A DNA stretch of 64,000 bases from assembly GCF_019021925.1 (NCBI RefSeq), contig NZ_CP058990.1, positions 1,914,001-1,978,000 of the forward strand, read 5' to 3'. Within the stretch, counting starts at the first letter, position 1. Each line of letters starts with the position of its first letter. The DNA is from Cellulophaga sp. HaHaR_3_176. Its GTDB lineage: Bacteria; Bacteroidota; Bacteroidia; Flavobacteriales; Flavobacteriaceae. The notes under the pieces are model-generated. The model was not told where the DNA came from and ran no database searches. It saw nothing but the letters and a program-made list of their open reading frames with translations. Of the stretch, positions 8,915 to 18,465 are shown in pieces. Made by a program: the position numbers and the translations under genes.

Positions 8915-11122
8915 ATGATGACCGAAGAAGCAATAGAAAAAGAAAATAAGCAAATTGCAAAGCAATATAAAGAATTGCTTCGCATCAGCTATCAAACACT
9001 TTCCGATGAGGATAAGAAATTGATACGCTCTGCATTTGACATTGCTGTTGATGCTCATAAAAACCAAAGAAGAAAATCTGGAGAAGCTTATATTTTTCAT
9101 CCTATAGCGGTTGCTAAAATTGTAGCTTCTGAAATTGGATTAGATGCTGTTTCTATAGCATCTGCTCTTTTACATGATGTTGTTGAGGATACCGAATATA
9201 CACTAGATGATATTGAACGCCTTTTTGGTGAATCTGTAGCCAGAATTGTTGATGGACTTACAAAAATTGCTCACCTGAAAAAAGATATGAACATATCGCA
9301 GCAGGCTGAGAATTTTAGAAAAATGCTTTTAACACTTAATGATGACATTAGAGTTATCATTATTAAAATTGCTGATCGATACCATAACATGCTTACGATG
9401 GATTCAATGCCAGAGTATAAGCAGGTAAAAATAGCTTCTGAAACACTTTATATTTATGCTCCGCTTGCACATAGAATTGGACTATATAATATAAAAAATG
9501 AATTAGAAGATTTAAGCTTAAAGTATACAGAACCAGAGGTTTACAGTGATATCCTAAGTAAAATAGAAGAAACTAAAGAAGAACAAAAAGAATATATCGA
9601 CAATTTCTCTTCTGTTATTAGCGACTCATTAACAAAAGAAGGTCTTAATTACCTTATAAAAGGTCGTATGAAGTCTATTTTTTCTATTAGAAGAAAAATG
9701 GTGACTCAAAATGTAACCTTCGATGAAATTTATGACAAATTTGCCATTCGAGTAATTTATAAGTCTGACAAGCAAAATGAGAAATTTTTAGCTTGGAAAA
9801 TATATTCGATTGTTACAGATCATTTTACACCTAACCCTGTTCGTTTACGTGATTGGATTTCCTCTCCAAAATCTACTGGATATGAAGCCTTACACATTAC
9901 TGTTATGGGGCCTATGGGTAAATGGGTTGAAGTGCAAATTAGAAGTGAACGTATGCATGAAATTGCAGAAAAAGGATATGCTGCTCATTATAAATACAAA
10001 CACGGTAATCAAAAAGAAATTGGTATTGAAGAATGGTTAAACAAACTTCAAGAAGCCTTAGAAAATGCGAATACAAATGCTGTTGATTTTGTTGAGGAAT
10101 TTAAACTAAACCTATATTCTAAAGAGATATTTGTTTTCACCCCCAAAGGAGAACTAAAATCACTACCTAAACATTCAACACCGTTAGATTTTGCTTTTAA
10201 CATACATACCGAAGTAGGTATGCACACACGTGGTGCTAAAGTTAATGGGAAACTAGTACCTTTAAACACTACACTTAATAGTGGTGATCAGGTAGAAATT
10301 ATAACCTCCGAGAGTGCACAACCAAACCAAAACTGGTTAGATTATGCAACAACTGCTAGAGCAAGAGCCAAAATAAAAAGTACACTAAGAGAAGAGAAAA
10401 AGAGTGTTGCTTTAGAAGGTAAAGAAGTACTTAGAAGAAAACTGAGGTCACAAAAAATAAGCTTTAGTGAAGATACTATTAACAAAATGGTTCTTTATTT
10501 TAAACTAAAAACTAGTTTAGATTTATTTTACAGAGTCGGTATTGGAGCTATTGACAATCAAAAAATAAAAGAATTTTCTGCTACTTACAGCAACGCATTT
10601 ATAAACTTTTTTAAAAACAAAATACGTAGAGTACAAACTGTCGAAGATATTGACAAAGATGAGATTACCTCTAAGTACGACATGTTAGTTTTTGGCAAAG
10701 AAGAAGAAAAGCTACCTTACAAATTATCACCATGTTGCAACCCTATACCTGGTGATGATGTGTTTGGCTTTGTTAGTATTAACGAAGGAATAAAAGTACA
10801 TTCTAAAAATTGCCCTAACGCAATTTCACTGCAATCTAATTATGCGTATCGTATAATGAGTGCGAAGTGGATAGACTCTAGTCAGCAAGAATTTACTTCT
10901 GAAATCAGACTTACAGGAATTGACAATTTAGGGTTGGTAAGTAGTATTACCGATATTATTTCTGGCAACATGCATGTAAATATGCGAAATCTAAATTTTA
11001 GCACCGATGGCGGAACTTTCAAAGGCACCATAACCGTTGTTGTTAAAAATAATGACATATTAAAAAAACTTATCAACAATTTAAAAGGCATTAACGGTAT
11101 AGACAAAGTAAGCAGAATTTAA
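8915..11122 (+). CDS. Bifunctional (p)ppGpp synthetase/hydrolase, RelA/SpoT family
   Basis: A long Rsh alarmone enzyme (735 aa). The HD hydrolase domain has FHPIAVAKI (His62) and LLHDVVEDT (His87-Asp88), both intact, so hydrolysis is expected. The synthetase domain includes GRMKSIFSIRRKM and EVQIRSERMHEIAEKGYAAH. A TGS domain (EIFVFTPKGELKSLP) follows at about 405, then a Cys-rich segment (SPCCNPIPGDDV) and a C-terminal ACT domain. It controls the stringent response. Two adjacent Met codons open the frame; the first was kept. Fur follows 43 bp later. Confidence 0.95.
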   Translation: MMTEEAIEKENKQIAKQYKELLRISYQTLSDEDKKLIRSAFDIAVDAHKNQRRKSGEAYIFHPIAVAKIVASEIGLDAVSIASALLHDVVEDTEYTLDDIERLFGESVARIVDGLTKIAHLKKDMNISQQAENFRKMLLTLNDDIRVIIIKIADRYHNMLTMDSMPEYKQVKIASETLYIYAPLAHRIGLYNIKNELEDLSLKYTEPEVYSDILSKIEETKEEQKEYIDNFSSVISDSLTKEGLNYLIKGRMKSIFSIRRKMVTQNVTFDEIYDKFAIRVIYKSDKQNEKFLAWKIYSIVTDHFTPNPVRLRDWISSPKSTGYEALHITVMGPMGKWVEVQIRSERMHEIAEKGYAAHYKYKHGNQKEIGIEEWLNKLQEALENANTNAVDFVEEFKLNLYSKEIFVFTPKGELKSLPKHSTPLDFAFNIHTEVGMHTRGAKVNGKLVPLNTTLNSGDQVEIITSESAQPNQNWLDYATTARARAKIKSTLREEKKSVALEGKEVLRRKLRSQKISFSEDTINKMVLYFKLKTSLDLFYRVGIGAIDNQKIKEFSATYSNAFINFFKNKIRRVQTVEDIDKDEITSKYDMLVFGKEEEKLPYKLSPCCNPIPGDDVFGFVSINEGIKVHSKNCPNAISLQSNYAYRIMSAKWIDSSQQEFTSEIRLTGIDNLGLVSSITDIISGNMHVNMRNLNFSTDGGTFKGTITVVVKNNDILKKLINNLKGINGIDKVSRI

Positions 11123-11132
11123 ATTTTAGCTG

Positions 11133-11140
11133 TACATTTG
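11133..11140 (+). promoter_or_regulatory. Candidate -7 box of the fur promoter
   Basis: TACATTTG matches the Bacteroidota -7 consensus TAnnTTTG exactly and lies 25 bp before the fur start codon, just after the rel stop. No clear TTG -33 element was seen at the right distance, so the promoter is only partly supported. Confidence 0.5.
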
Positions 11141-11165
11141 TAACCTGAAAGATGCATAAGTTCTT

Positions 11166-11624
11166 ATGAGCAATAACAAGAACCAAGACATCGTAAAAAA
11201 TGTCTTTACTAACTTTTTAGAAGAAAACGGGCACAGAAAAACACCTGAACGCTACGCTATACTCCAAGAAATCTACGATAGCGAGGAGCATTTTGATATA
11301 GAGAGTCTTTATATCAACATGAAAAATAAAAATTATAGAGTAAGCCGTGCTACCTTATACAATACAATTGAACTTTTATTAGATTGTAAATTGGTAAGAA
11401 AGCATCAGTTCGGGAAAAATCAAGCACAATACGAAAAATCTTATTTTGACAGACAGCACGATCACGTGATTTTGACTGACACTGGTGAGGTTATTGAGTT
11501 TTGTGACCCTCGTATTCAATCTATAAAAAAAACCATAGAAGAAGTTTTTGATATCACAATCAATACACACTCGTTGTACTTTTATGGGACTAGAAACAAA
11601 AAAGAAGATAATACAAATAATTAA
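11166..11624 (+). CDS. fur: Fur family transcriptional regulator
   Basis: A 152 aa metal-responsive repressor. The N-terminal winged helix spans about 15-85, with [13 protein letters not shown] and the recognition-helix segment [13 protein letters not shown]. The metal-binding segment [23 protein letters not shown] follows. The C-terminal CxxC structural zinc motifs of many Fur proteins are absent; the tail is short and ends KKEDNTNN. Fur (iron) is the likely subgroup, but Zur or PerR-like specificity cannot be excluded. It has its own candidate promoter and lies 12 bp before purA, so the two are probably co-transcribed. Confidence 0.88.
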   Translation: MSNNKNQDIVKNVFTNFLEENGHRKTPERYAILQEIYDSEEHFDIESLYINMKNKNYRVSRATLYNTIELLLDCKLVRKHQFGKNQAQYEKSYFDRQHDHVILTDTGEVIEFCDPRIQSIKKTIEEVFDITINTHSLYFYGTRNKKEDNTNN

Positions 11625-11636
11625 CCAATTACAATA

Positions 11637-12908
11637 ATGGCAGTAGATTTACTACTAGGACTTCAGTGGGGAGACGAAGGAAAAGGAAAAATAGTTGACG
11701 TACTAACTCAAGATTATGATATAATCGCTCGTTTTCAAGGAGGACCAAATGCTGGTCATACTTTAGAATTTGATGGGATTAAGCATGTTTTGCATACTAT
11801 TCCTTCAGGGATTTTTCACAAAGGAGCAATTAACATAGTAGGTAACGGAGTTGTTATAGACCCTGTTATTTTCCAGAAAGAATTAGATAACTTGAAGCAG
11901 TTTAAATTAGATATCAAATCTATTTTATTCATTTCAAGAAAAGCTCATTTAATTTTACCAACACATCGTTTATTAGATGCTGCTTCTGAAGCTGCAAAAG
12001 GTAAAGCCAAAATAGGTTCTACTTTAAAAGGTATCGGCCCGACGTATATGGATAAAACTGGCCGTAACGGAATGCGTATCGGTGATTTAGAACTATCTGA
12101 TTGGAAAGAAAAATACCGTAACCTTGCTGACAAACATGAAGCAATGATTGGTTTTTACGATGTAGATATTCAATATGATCTACAAGAATTAGAAACTGAT
12201 TTCTTTAAAGCGGTTGAAGAATTAAAACAACTTACTTTTATTGATAGCGAAGAATTTTTATTCAAAGCGCAAAGAGAAGGTAAAAAAATATTAGCTGAAG
12301 GTGCACAAGGATCTTTATTAGATATTGATTTTGGAACATATCCATTTGTTACTTCATCAAACACGACTGCTGCTGGTGCATGTACTGGTTTAGGTGTTGC
12401 CCCAAATCAAATAGGCGATGTAAAAGGTATTTTCAAAGCCTATACTACTCGTGTTGGTAGTGGTCCATTCCCTACTGAACTTTTTGATGAAGATGGTGAA
12501 ACCATGGGAAGAGTTGGTAATGAATTTGGTGCAACAACTGGTAGAGCAAGAAGGTGTGGTTGGTTAGATTTAGTTGCTTTAAAGTATGCTGTTCAAATTA
12601 ACGGTGTTACTGAGTTAATGATGATGAAAGGTGATGTTTTAAGCGGCTTCAAAAAATTAAAAATTTGTACTGCTTACGACTATAAAGGAGAAAAAATAAC
12701 TCATTTTCCATACAATATAGAAGCTGATAGTGTAACACCTATTTATACTGAAATGGATGGCTGGGATGAAGACTTAACCAAAATGAGCAAAGCGGAACAA
12801 TTACCAGATGCTTTAAATAAATATATTGATTTCTTAGAAAAAGAACTCGAAGTGCCAATTAAGATTGTTTCTGTTGGTCCAGATAGAACACAAACAATAC
12901 ACAGATAA
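11637..12908 (+). CDS. purA: Adenylosuccinate synthetase PurA
   Basis: Condenses IMP and aspartate with GTP hydrolysis in the first committed step of AMP synthesis. The 423 aa protein starts with the P-loop LQWGDEGKGKIVD near 9-21, followed by FQGGPNAGHTL near 34-44, KGIGPTYMDKTGRNGMRIGD near 130, GAQGSLLDIDFGTYPFVTSS near 222 and TTGRARRCGWLDLVAL near 300. All main motifs are intact. An intrinsic terminator follows directly. Confidence 0.97.
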   Translation: MAVDLLLGLQWGDEGKGKIVDVLTQDYDIIARFQGGPNAGHTLEFDGIKHVLHTIPSGIFHKGAINIVGNGVVIDPVIFQKELDNLKQFKLDIKSILFISRKAHLILPTHRLLDAASEAAKGKAKIGSTLKGIGPTYMDKTGRNGMRIGDLELSDWKEKYRNLADKHEAMIGFYDVDIQYDLQELETDFFKAVEELKQLTFIDSEEFLFKAQREGKKILAEGAQGSLLDIDFGTYPFVTSSNTTAAGACTGLGVAPNQIGDVKGIFKAYTTRVGSGPFPTELFDEDGETMGRVGNEFGATTGRARRCGWLDLVALKYAVQINGVTELMMMKGDVLSGFKKLKICTAYDYKGEKITHFPYNIEADSVTPIYTEMDGWDEDLTKMSKAEQLPDALNKYIDFLEKELEVPIKIVSVGPDRTQTIHR

Positions 12909-12909
12909 A

Positions 12910-12941
12910 TTAAAAAGCCACTTTAAAAAGTGGCTTTTTAA
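12910..12941 (+). terminator. Intrinsic terminator after purA
   Basis: A 15-bp perfect stem (TTAAAAAGCCACTTT and its complement) with a 2-base apparent loop and a T-rich right arm starts one base after the purA stop codon. It should end the fur-purA transcript. Confidence 0.85.
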
Positions 12942-13001
12942 TTTCTTTCAAATACTAAATTTATCCTAATCGAGTATTGTCTGCTTCAAAAAACATTATT
13001 T

Positions 13002-14828
13002 TTGTCAAAATTTAATTTAGTGCAAAAGCTACTCTATTTTTTAATCATCCTTTTTATTTCTAATTCAGGTTTCTCTCAAGAACAACCTATAGAAAAAAAG
13101 CAAATCAATATTATTTACGGTGGTACCTTCACTAAAGATGAAGCTATGGCACCTGGTGCTTCTATTTTCAGTAAAGATGAAAGACAAGTACAATTTGAAC
13201 ACCAAGGGGCTGACCTGTGGTGTGATTACGCTATTTTTTATCAAAAAGAAAATAGATTGAAAGCTGTCGGTAATATTAGACTCCAACAAGGAGATTCTAT
13301 TCAAATGACTAGCGAGAAAGTTGATTATGATGGTAATATAAAACTAGCTAAAGCTTGGGGTAATGTTATTTTAGAACAAACACCAGGTATGAGACTCGAA
13401 ACAGACACTTTACGTTTTAATCGTGAAAAACAAGAAGCTTATTACCAAGATTATGGAAAAGTTATTGACTCTGTAAATATACTAACGAGCCAAGTTGGTC
13501 GATACTTTATGGAAACTAAAAAATATCAGTTTTTAGATAGTGTACATATCGACAACCCCGATTATATATTAGACTCTGAGCAATTAGATTATTACACAAG
13601 TTCTAAAAATGCATACATGTACGGACCATCAACAGTTACTGGTGAAACTTACAAAATATATTGCGAGCGTGGCTTTTATGATACTAAAGTAGAAAGCGGT
13701 TATGGTATTAAAAACACACGAATAGATTATAACGACCGTATTATTGTTGGCGATTCTGTTTACTTTAATAAGGCACGCGAATTTGCATCTGCAACAAATA
13801 ATATTGTCATTACCGACACTGTTAATAACGGTATACTAAGAGCACACTACGCTGAAGTTTTTAAAGCTAAAGACTCTGTTTTTGCTACCAAAAGAGCAGT
13901 TGCCATAAATATGGTCGAGAACGATTCTCTTTACATGCATGGTGATACTCTGATGATTACAGGAGTACCTGATAAAAGAATCTTAAGAGCTTTTAGAAAT
14001 GCTAAATTTTATAAAACAGATTTAAGTGGTAAAGCAGATTCTATTCATGTAGATCAAGAAAGTGGACTTACCCAACTTATTGGAAAAAGAATTCCAGAGG
14101 CTGCCAAAGAAAAAGATTGGCCTAAATTCTATCCTATTATTTGGAATGCCGATAATCAAATGACAGGAGATAGCATCCATTTAATATCAAATACCAAAAC
14201 TGAAAAACTAGATTCTTTAAAGGTGTTAGATAATGCTTTTATTGTATCAATAGATACCATTGGAAAAACAGGCTATAACCAGGCAAAAGGAAAAGATTTA
14301 TTTGGTAAATTTTTAGATAATGAACTCGACGAAATAGATCTTATTAAAAACACCGAAGTTATCTATTGGATGTATAATGACGACCAAGAATTAATTGGTA
14401 TTAATAAAACTATTTGTAGTAAAATTAATATCACTTTAGAAAATAACGATGTTGAAGATTTAACTTTTTACATAGAACCTGATGGTGATATTTTTCCTGA
14501 GGCTGACTTACCCGAAAATAGCAGAATATTAAAAGGTATGGTTTGGCGAGGCGATGAACGGATTTTAACCAAAGACGATATTTTTGATGAAGATGATAAC
14601 AACATCGAACTTGTTGTTATACAAGGAATTGAAAACCCTATTGATATTGATGCTGAAGAAGCCGAGAGAAGTAAAAATATTTCAGACCCTGTAAACACTC
14701 CTCAAAAAAAGAAAAAAGAAAGCTCTAAAAAAGTTTCGCCTGCTGTAACTACAGAGCCTAAAAAAGAAAAAAATACTACAACAAAAAAAGTTGACTCAAC
14801 AAAAGTAATTACTAAAAAATCTATCTGA
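13002..14828 (+). CDS. OstA/LptA-like periplasmic protein
   Basis: A 608 aa exported protein. An N-terminal signal peptide (LLYFLIILFISNSGFSQ) is followed by OstA/LptA-type beta-jellyroll repeats, for example DYAIFYQKENRLKAVGNIRL and the later DSIHLISNTKTEKLDSLKV. In Proteobacteria LptA bridges lipopolysaccharide across the periplasm; this larger Bacteroidota version probably has a related LPS transport role. The last 50 residues are a Lys/Thr-rich, low-complexity tail. The frame opens with a TTG at 13002; a GTG at 13020 would also keep the signal peptide. It ends 5 bp before the aminotransferase gene. Confidence 0.8.
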   Translation: MSKFNLVQKLLYFLIILFISNSGFSQEQPIEKKQINIIYGGTFTKDEAMAPGASIFSKDERQVQFEHQGADLWCDYAIFYQKENRLKAVGNIRLQQGDSIQMTSEKVDYDGNIKLAKAWGNVILEQTPGMRLETDTLRFNREKQEAYYQDYGKVIDSVNILTSQVGRYFMETKKYQFLDSVHIDNPDYILDSEQLDYYTSSKNAYMYGPSTVTGETYKIYCERGFYDTKVESGYGIKNTRIDYNDRIIVGDSVYFNKAREFASATNNIVITDTVNNGILRAHYAEVFKAKDSVFATKRAVAINMVENDSLYMHGDTLMITGVPDKRILRAFRNAKFYKTDLSGKADSIHVDQESGLTQLIGKRIPEAAKEKDWPKFYPIIWNADNQMTGDSIHLISNTKTEKLDSLKVLDNAFIVSIDTIGKTGYNQAKGKDLFGKFLDNELDEIDLIKNTEVIYWMYNDDQELIGINKTICSKINITLENNDVEDLTFYIEPDGDIFPEADLPENSRILKGMVWRGDERILTKDDIFDEDDNNIELVVIQGIENPIDIDAEEAERSKNISDPVNTPQKKKKESSKKVSPAVTTEPKKEKNTTTKKVDSTKVITKKSI

Positions 14829-14833
14829 TTTTT

Positions 14834-16009
14834 ATGAAAGAAGACTTTTTTAAATATCAAACTCAAACGAGTACTCACCCACTTGCATTAGAAATATCGC
14901 ACGCCAAAGGCAGTTATATTTTTGATAAGGAAGGTAATGCTCATTTAGATTTTGTTGCAGGTGTTTCTGCTTGTAGTTTAGGCCATTGTCATCCAAAAAT
15001 TAGTGATGCTATTAAAAAGCAGGTAGATAAATATGCGCATGTAATGGTTTATGGCGAGTACATACAAGAGCCCGCTGTTGTTTACACAAAATTACTAGCC
15101 TCATTATTGCCCGAATCATTAACCACCACTTATTTAGTAAATTCTGGCACTGAAGCTATTGAAGGAGCTTTAAAGCTAGCTCGGCGAGCAACAGGGCGAA
15201 CAGAACTTATTGCTGCAAAAAAAGCATACCATGGTAATACTATGGGCAGCTTGAGCTTGATGGGTTACGAAGAAAGAAAAAGTGCTTTTAGACCTCTTGT
15301 TCCTGATATTAGAAGTATTGAGTTTAATAATGAAAGTGATTTAGATCGAATTACAGATAAAACAGCTGCTGTTATTTTAGAAACCATACAAGGTGGTGCT
15401 GGTTTTATAGAACCAAAAAATGACTATTTAAAAAAGGTAAGAGAGCGCTGCGATAAAGTTGGAGCTTTAGTTATTTTAGATGAAATACAACCTGGCTTTG
15501 GGCGTACAGGTAAGCTTTTTGCTTTTGAACATTATAACTGTACTCCTGATATTTTAGTAATAGGTAAAGGCATGGGAGGCGGTTTACCTGTTGGAGCTTT
15601 TGTAGCTTCAGAAAAGTTAATGGAAACATTGCAAGACTCTCCCAAACTGGGTCACATAACTACATTTGGTGGTAACCCGATAATTGCGGCGGCAAGTTTA
15701 GCTACTTTAAAAGAAATTACCGAAACAAATCTTATTGCCGAAACTCTTGATAAAGAAATTCTTTTTAAAAAATATTTAAAGCATACACTTATAAAAGAAA
15801 TTAGAGGTAAAGGGTTAATGTTAGCACTCATTTTAGAAAATGAAGAAATAGCAAATCATGTTATTTTAACTGCGGCTAAAGAAAAACTAATTCTTTTCTG
15901 GTTATTATTTGAACCAAGAGCTGTAAGAATTTCACCTCCCCTAACTATCTCAAACGAAGAGATTAAACAGGGTTGCGAACAAATAATATCAATTTTAAAT
16001 AACTACTAA
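14834..16009 (+). CDS. Class III (ornithine/acetylornithine-type) aminotransferase
   Basis: A 391 aa PLP-dependent enzyme. SGTEAIEGALKLARRAT near 105 binds the PLP phosphate, AYHGNTMGSLSLMG follows, VILDEIQPGFGRTGKLFAFE near 213 carries the cofactor Asp, and the Schiff-base Lys is in LVIGKGMGGGLPVGAF near 240. The family includes acetylornithine and GABA aminotransferases; the substrate cannot be told from the sequence, and no arginine genes are nearby. It is next to the OstA-like gene with a 5 bp gap. Confidence 0.85.
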   Translation: MKEDFFKYQTQTSTHPLALEISHAKGSYIFDKEGNAHLDFVAGVSACSLGHCHPKISDAIKKQVDKYAHVMVYGEYIQEPAVVYTKLLASLLPESLTTTYLVNSGTEAIEGALKLARRATGRTELIAAKKAYHGNTMGSLSLMGYEERKSAFRPLVPDIRSIEFNNESDLDRITDKTAAVILETIQGGAGFIEPKNDYLKKVRERCDKVGALVILDEIQPGFGRTGKLFAFEHYNCTPDILVIGKGMGGGLPVGAFVASEKLMETLQDSPKLGHITTFGGNPIIAAASLATLKEITETNLIAETLDKEILFKKYLKHTLIKEIRGKGLMLALILENEEIANHVILTAAKEKLILFWLLFEPRAVRISPPLTISNEEIKQGCEQIISILNNY

Positions 16010-16111
16010 TACTATTTTGTTAACTAATTTGTTAATAAAGTAGACACTAAAACAGCTTATCACTAGATAGTTAATACTAATTTTAAGTCAATTAGATAAA
16101 CAGAGAGGCCT

Positions 16112-17512
16112 ATGGCGTTTAATGCAGAGGAAAGACCTAGCCAACCAATAACCAAGTTTGAGTCAATGTTAAAGACAGATGATGTCTATTTCTTTGATGC
16201 AGAAGACTTTGAAGATATTATCCATCATTATTTAAATAATGGAAAAATATCATTGGCAAAAAAGGCGATAAAAATTGGTCTACAGCAACATCCTGATACC
16301 CTTGAGATTAAGTTACTTAATATTGAGGTTCTTGTTTTTGAAAACAAATTGGAGTTAGCTGAAAAATTATTAGATGAACTTCAATTATTAGACAACTATA
16401 ATGAAGAAATCTATATTCAGAGAGCCAATATTTATTCTAAAAAAGATAATCATATTGAAGCTGTAAATTTATTAGAAAAAGCTTTAGAATTTTCTGATGA
16501 CGGATTCGATATCCATTCTTTATTGGGAATGGAGTACCTTTTTATGGATGATTTTGAAATGGCTAAGAAAAATTTCATGAAATGTGTAGAGTTCGATGAA
16601 GAAGATTACTCTTCATTATACAATGTCATTTATTGTTTTGAGTTTCTTGAAGATTTTAATGGTGCTATTGTTTATTTGAATGATTATTTAGAGAAAAAAC
16701 CATATTGCGAAGTTGCTTGGCATCAATTAGGAAAGCAATACATTGCTAAAAAAATGTACAAAGAAGCCCTTAGTGCTTTTGATTTTGCAATAATATCAGA
16801 TGATAGTTTTATAGGTGCTTATTTTGAAAAAGGTAAAGTTTTAGAAAAACTTGGCAAATACAACGAGGCTATAGAAAATTACGAGACTACTATTAGTATT
16901 GAAGACCCTACCTCGCATGCATACCTTAGAATTGGCAAATGTCATGAAAAGCTAGGTAATACAGATATGGCTAAATATTACTTTTACCATACTGTGCACG
17001 AAGATCCGCTTTTAGATAAAGGGTGGTTAGCAATTACTAATTTTTATTACCGACAAAAAAACTACGAAAAGGCTGCATATTATATTAATAAAGCAACAAA
17101 TATAGATGGAGAAAATCCATCATATTGGAAAAAATGTGGAAAAATAAATGCTGCATTAAAAAATTACGATGAAGCTGATTTTGCTTTTAAACAAGCTGTA
17201 GATTTTGGTAATTACGAATTAGAAACTTGGTTACTATGGGCTAGTGTTGTCGAAAAAAATGAAGATTTCGATTCTGCCATTCAAATATTAAAACAAGGTT
17301 TAGAGTTTCATCCAGAAGAGGCTTCTATTTTATTTAAATTATCAGGTGTTAACAGTAAATTATCAAATTCAGAAGATGCTAAAAAATACCTTTCTGAAGC
17401 TATAATCTTAAACACAGATGGGTTAAATAGTTTTAAAGAGGAGTATCCTATTTTCTCTAATACAGAATGGATGTTAAACATCTTTGAACAATATAAAAAG
17501 GCTTCCAAATAA
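16112..17512 (+). CDS. Tetratricopeptide repeat protein
   Basis: A 466 aa protein without a signal peptide, built almost wholly of TPR helical pairs, such as AWHQLGKQYIAKKMYKEALSA, AYFEKGKVLEKLGKYNEAIE and AYLRIGKCHEKLGNTDMAK. It is acidic and probably a cytoplasmic scaffold; partners are unknown. The ATG is preceded by a purine-rich GAGAGG stretch. The 100 bp upstream has two TTTGTTAA repeats near 16016-16035 but no clear promoter. The DUF368 genes follow after 27 bp. Confidence 0.85.
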   Translation: MAFNAEERPSQPITKFESMLKTDDVYFFDAEDFEDIIHHYLNNGKISLAKKAIKIGLQQHPDTLEIKLLNIEVLVFENKLELAEKLLDELQLLDNYNEEIYIQRANIYSKKDNHIEAVNLLEKALEFSDDGFDIHSLLGMEYLFMDDFEMAKKNFMKCVEFDEEDYSSLYNVIYCFEFLEDFNGAIVYLNDYLEKKPYCEVAWHQLGKQYIAKKMYKEALSAFDFAIISDDSFIGAYFEKGKVLEKLGKYNEAIENYETTISIEDPTSHAYLRIGKCHEKLGNTDMAKYYFYHTVHEDPLLDKGWLAITNFYYRQKNYEKAAYYINKATNIDGENPSYWKKCGKINAALKNYDEADFAFKQAVDFGNYELETWLLWASVVEKNEDFDSAIQILKQGLEFHPEEASILFKLSGVNSKLSNSEDAKKYLSEAIILNTDGLNSFKEEYPIFSNTEWMLNIFEQYKKASK

Positions 17513-17539
17513 AAAAACTATTTTTGTTTTTTTATACAT

Positions 17540-18457
17540 ATGGAAAATAGAAATTTTTTAAGTTACTTTTTTATAACACTGAAAGGAATTGCAATGGGAG
17601 CTGCTGATGTAGTACCCGGAGTTTCGGGTGGTACTATTGCTTTTATATCTGGTATTTATGAAGAGCTAATTGACTCTATAAACAATATCAACTTCGGTTT
17701 ATTTAAAACGTTCAAAGAAGAAGGTTTTAAAGCTTTTTGGAGTAAAGCAAATGGTAATTTTTTAATTTCTTTATTTCTTGGTATTTTTATTAGCGTAGTA
17801 TCTTTAGCAAAAGGTATAAGCTGGTTGCTACTAAACCAACCAGTTCTGCTATGGTCTTTCTTTTTTGGTTTGGTTGTCGCAAGTATCTTTTTTGTAGGTA
17901 AATCTATCGAAAAATGGAATGCTACAGCAGTAATTATGCTAATTATAGGTGCTATAGCCGCTTATTACATAACAACATTACCAACTTCTGAAAATACTGA
18001 CAGTTTACCATTTTTATTCTTATCCGGTGCATTGGCAATTTGTGCTATGATATTGCCTGGTATTTCAGGTGCATTTATTCTTGTTCTTTTAGGCTCATAT
18101 AAAGTTATTTTAGATGCTGTACATGAACGAGATTTAAAAATAGTTGCTACCGTTGGCTTAGGAGCTATTTTTGGTTTACTAAGTTTTGCTAAACTTTTAA
18201 AATGGATGTTTACACATTATAAAGATTTAACATTAGCTGTACTTACTGGTTTTATTTTAGGCTCCTTAAATAAAATATGGCCATGGAAAAATGTATTAGA
18301 AACTAAAGTTTTTGGTAATAAAATAATTCCTGTTGTTGAAGAAAATATTTCTCCTTTTTCATACGTAGGGGATAATCAATTATTGTTAGCTGTTGTTCTC
18401 GCTTTAATAGGTTTTTCTCTTATTTTTATCTTAGAAAAATTAGCTTCTAAAAAGTAA
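17540..18457 (+). CDS. DUF368 membrane protein (PopT-like undecaprenyl-phosphate translocase)
   Basis: A 305 aa protein with about eight membrane segments and the two inverted DUF368 signatures, MGAADVVPGVSGGTIAF near 19-35 and ILPGISGAFILVLLGSY near 174-190. DUF368 proteins (PopT) have been shown in other bacteria to recycle the lipid carrier undecaprenyl phosphate across the inner membrane. A second, related copy begins 8 bp after it. Function here is inferred from the family. Confidence 0.85.
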   Translation: MENRNFLSYFFITLKGIAMGAADVVPGVSGGTIAFISGIYEELIDSINNINFGLFKTFKEEGFKAFWSKANGNFLISLFLGIFISVVSLAKGISWLLLNQPVLLWSFFFGLVVASIFFVGKSIEKWNATAVIMLIIGAIAAYYITTLPTSENTDSLPFLFLSGALAICAMILPGISGAFILVLLGSYKVILDAVHERDLKIVATVGLGAIFGLLSFAKLLKWMFTHYKDLTLAVLTGFILGSLNKIWPWKNVLETKVFGNKIIPVVEENISPFSYVGDNQLLLAVVLALIGFSLIFILEKLASKK

Positions 18458-18465
18458 AATACTTT

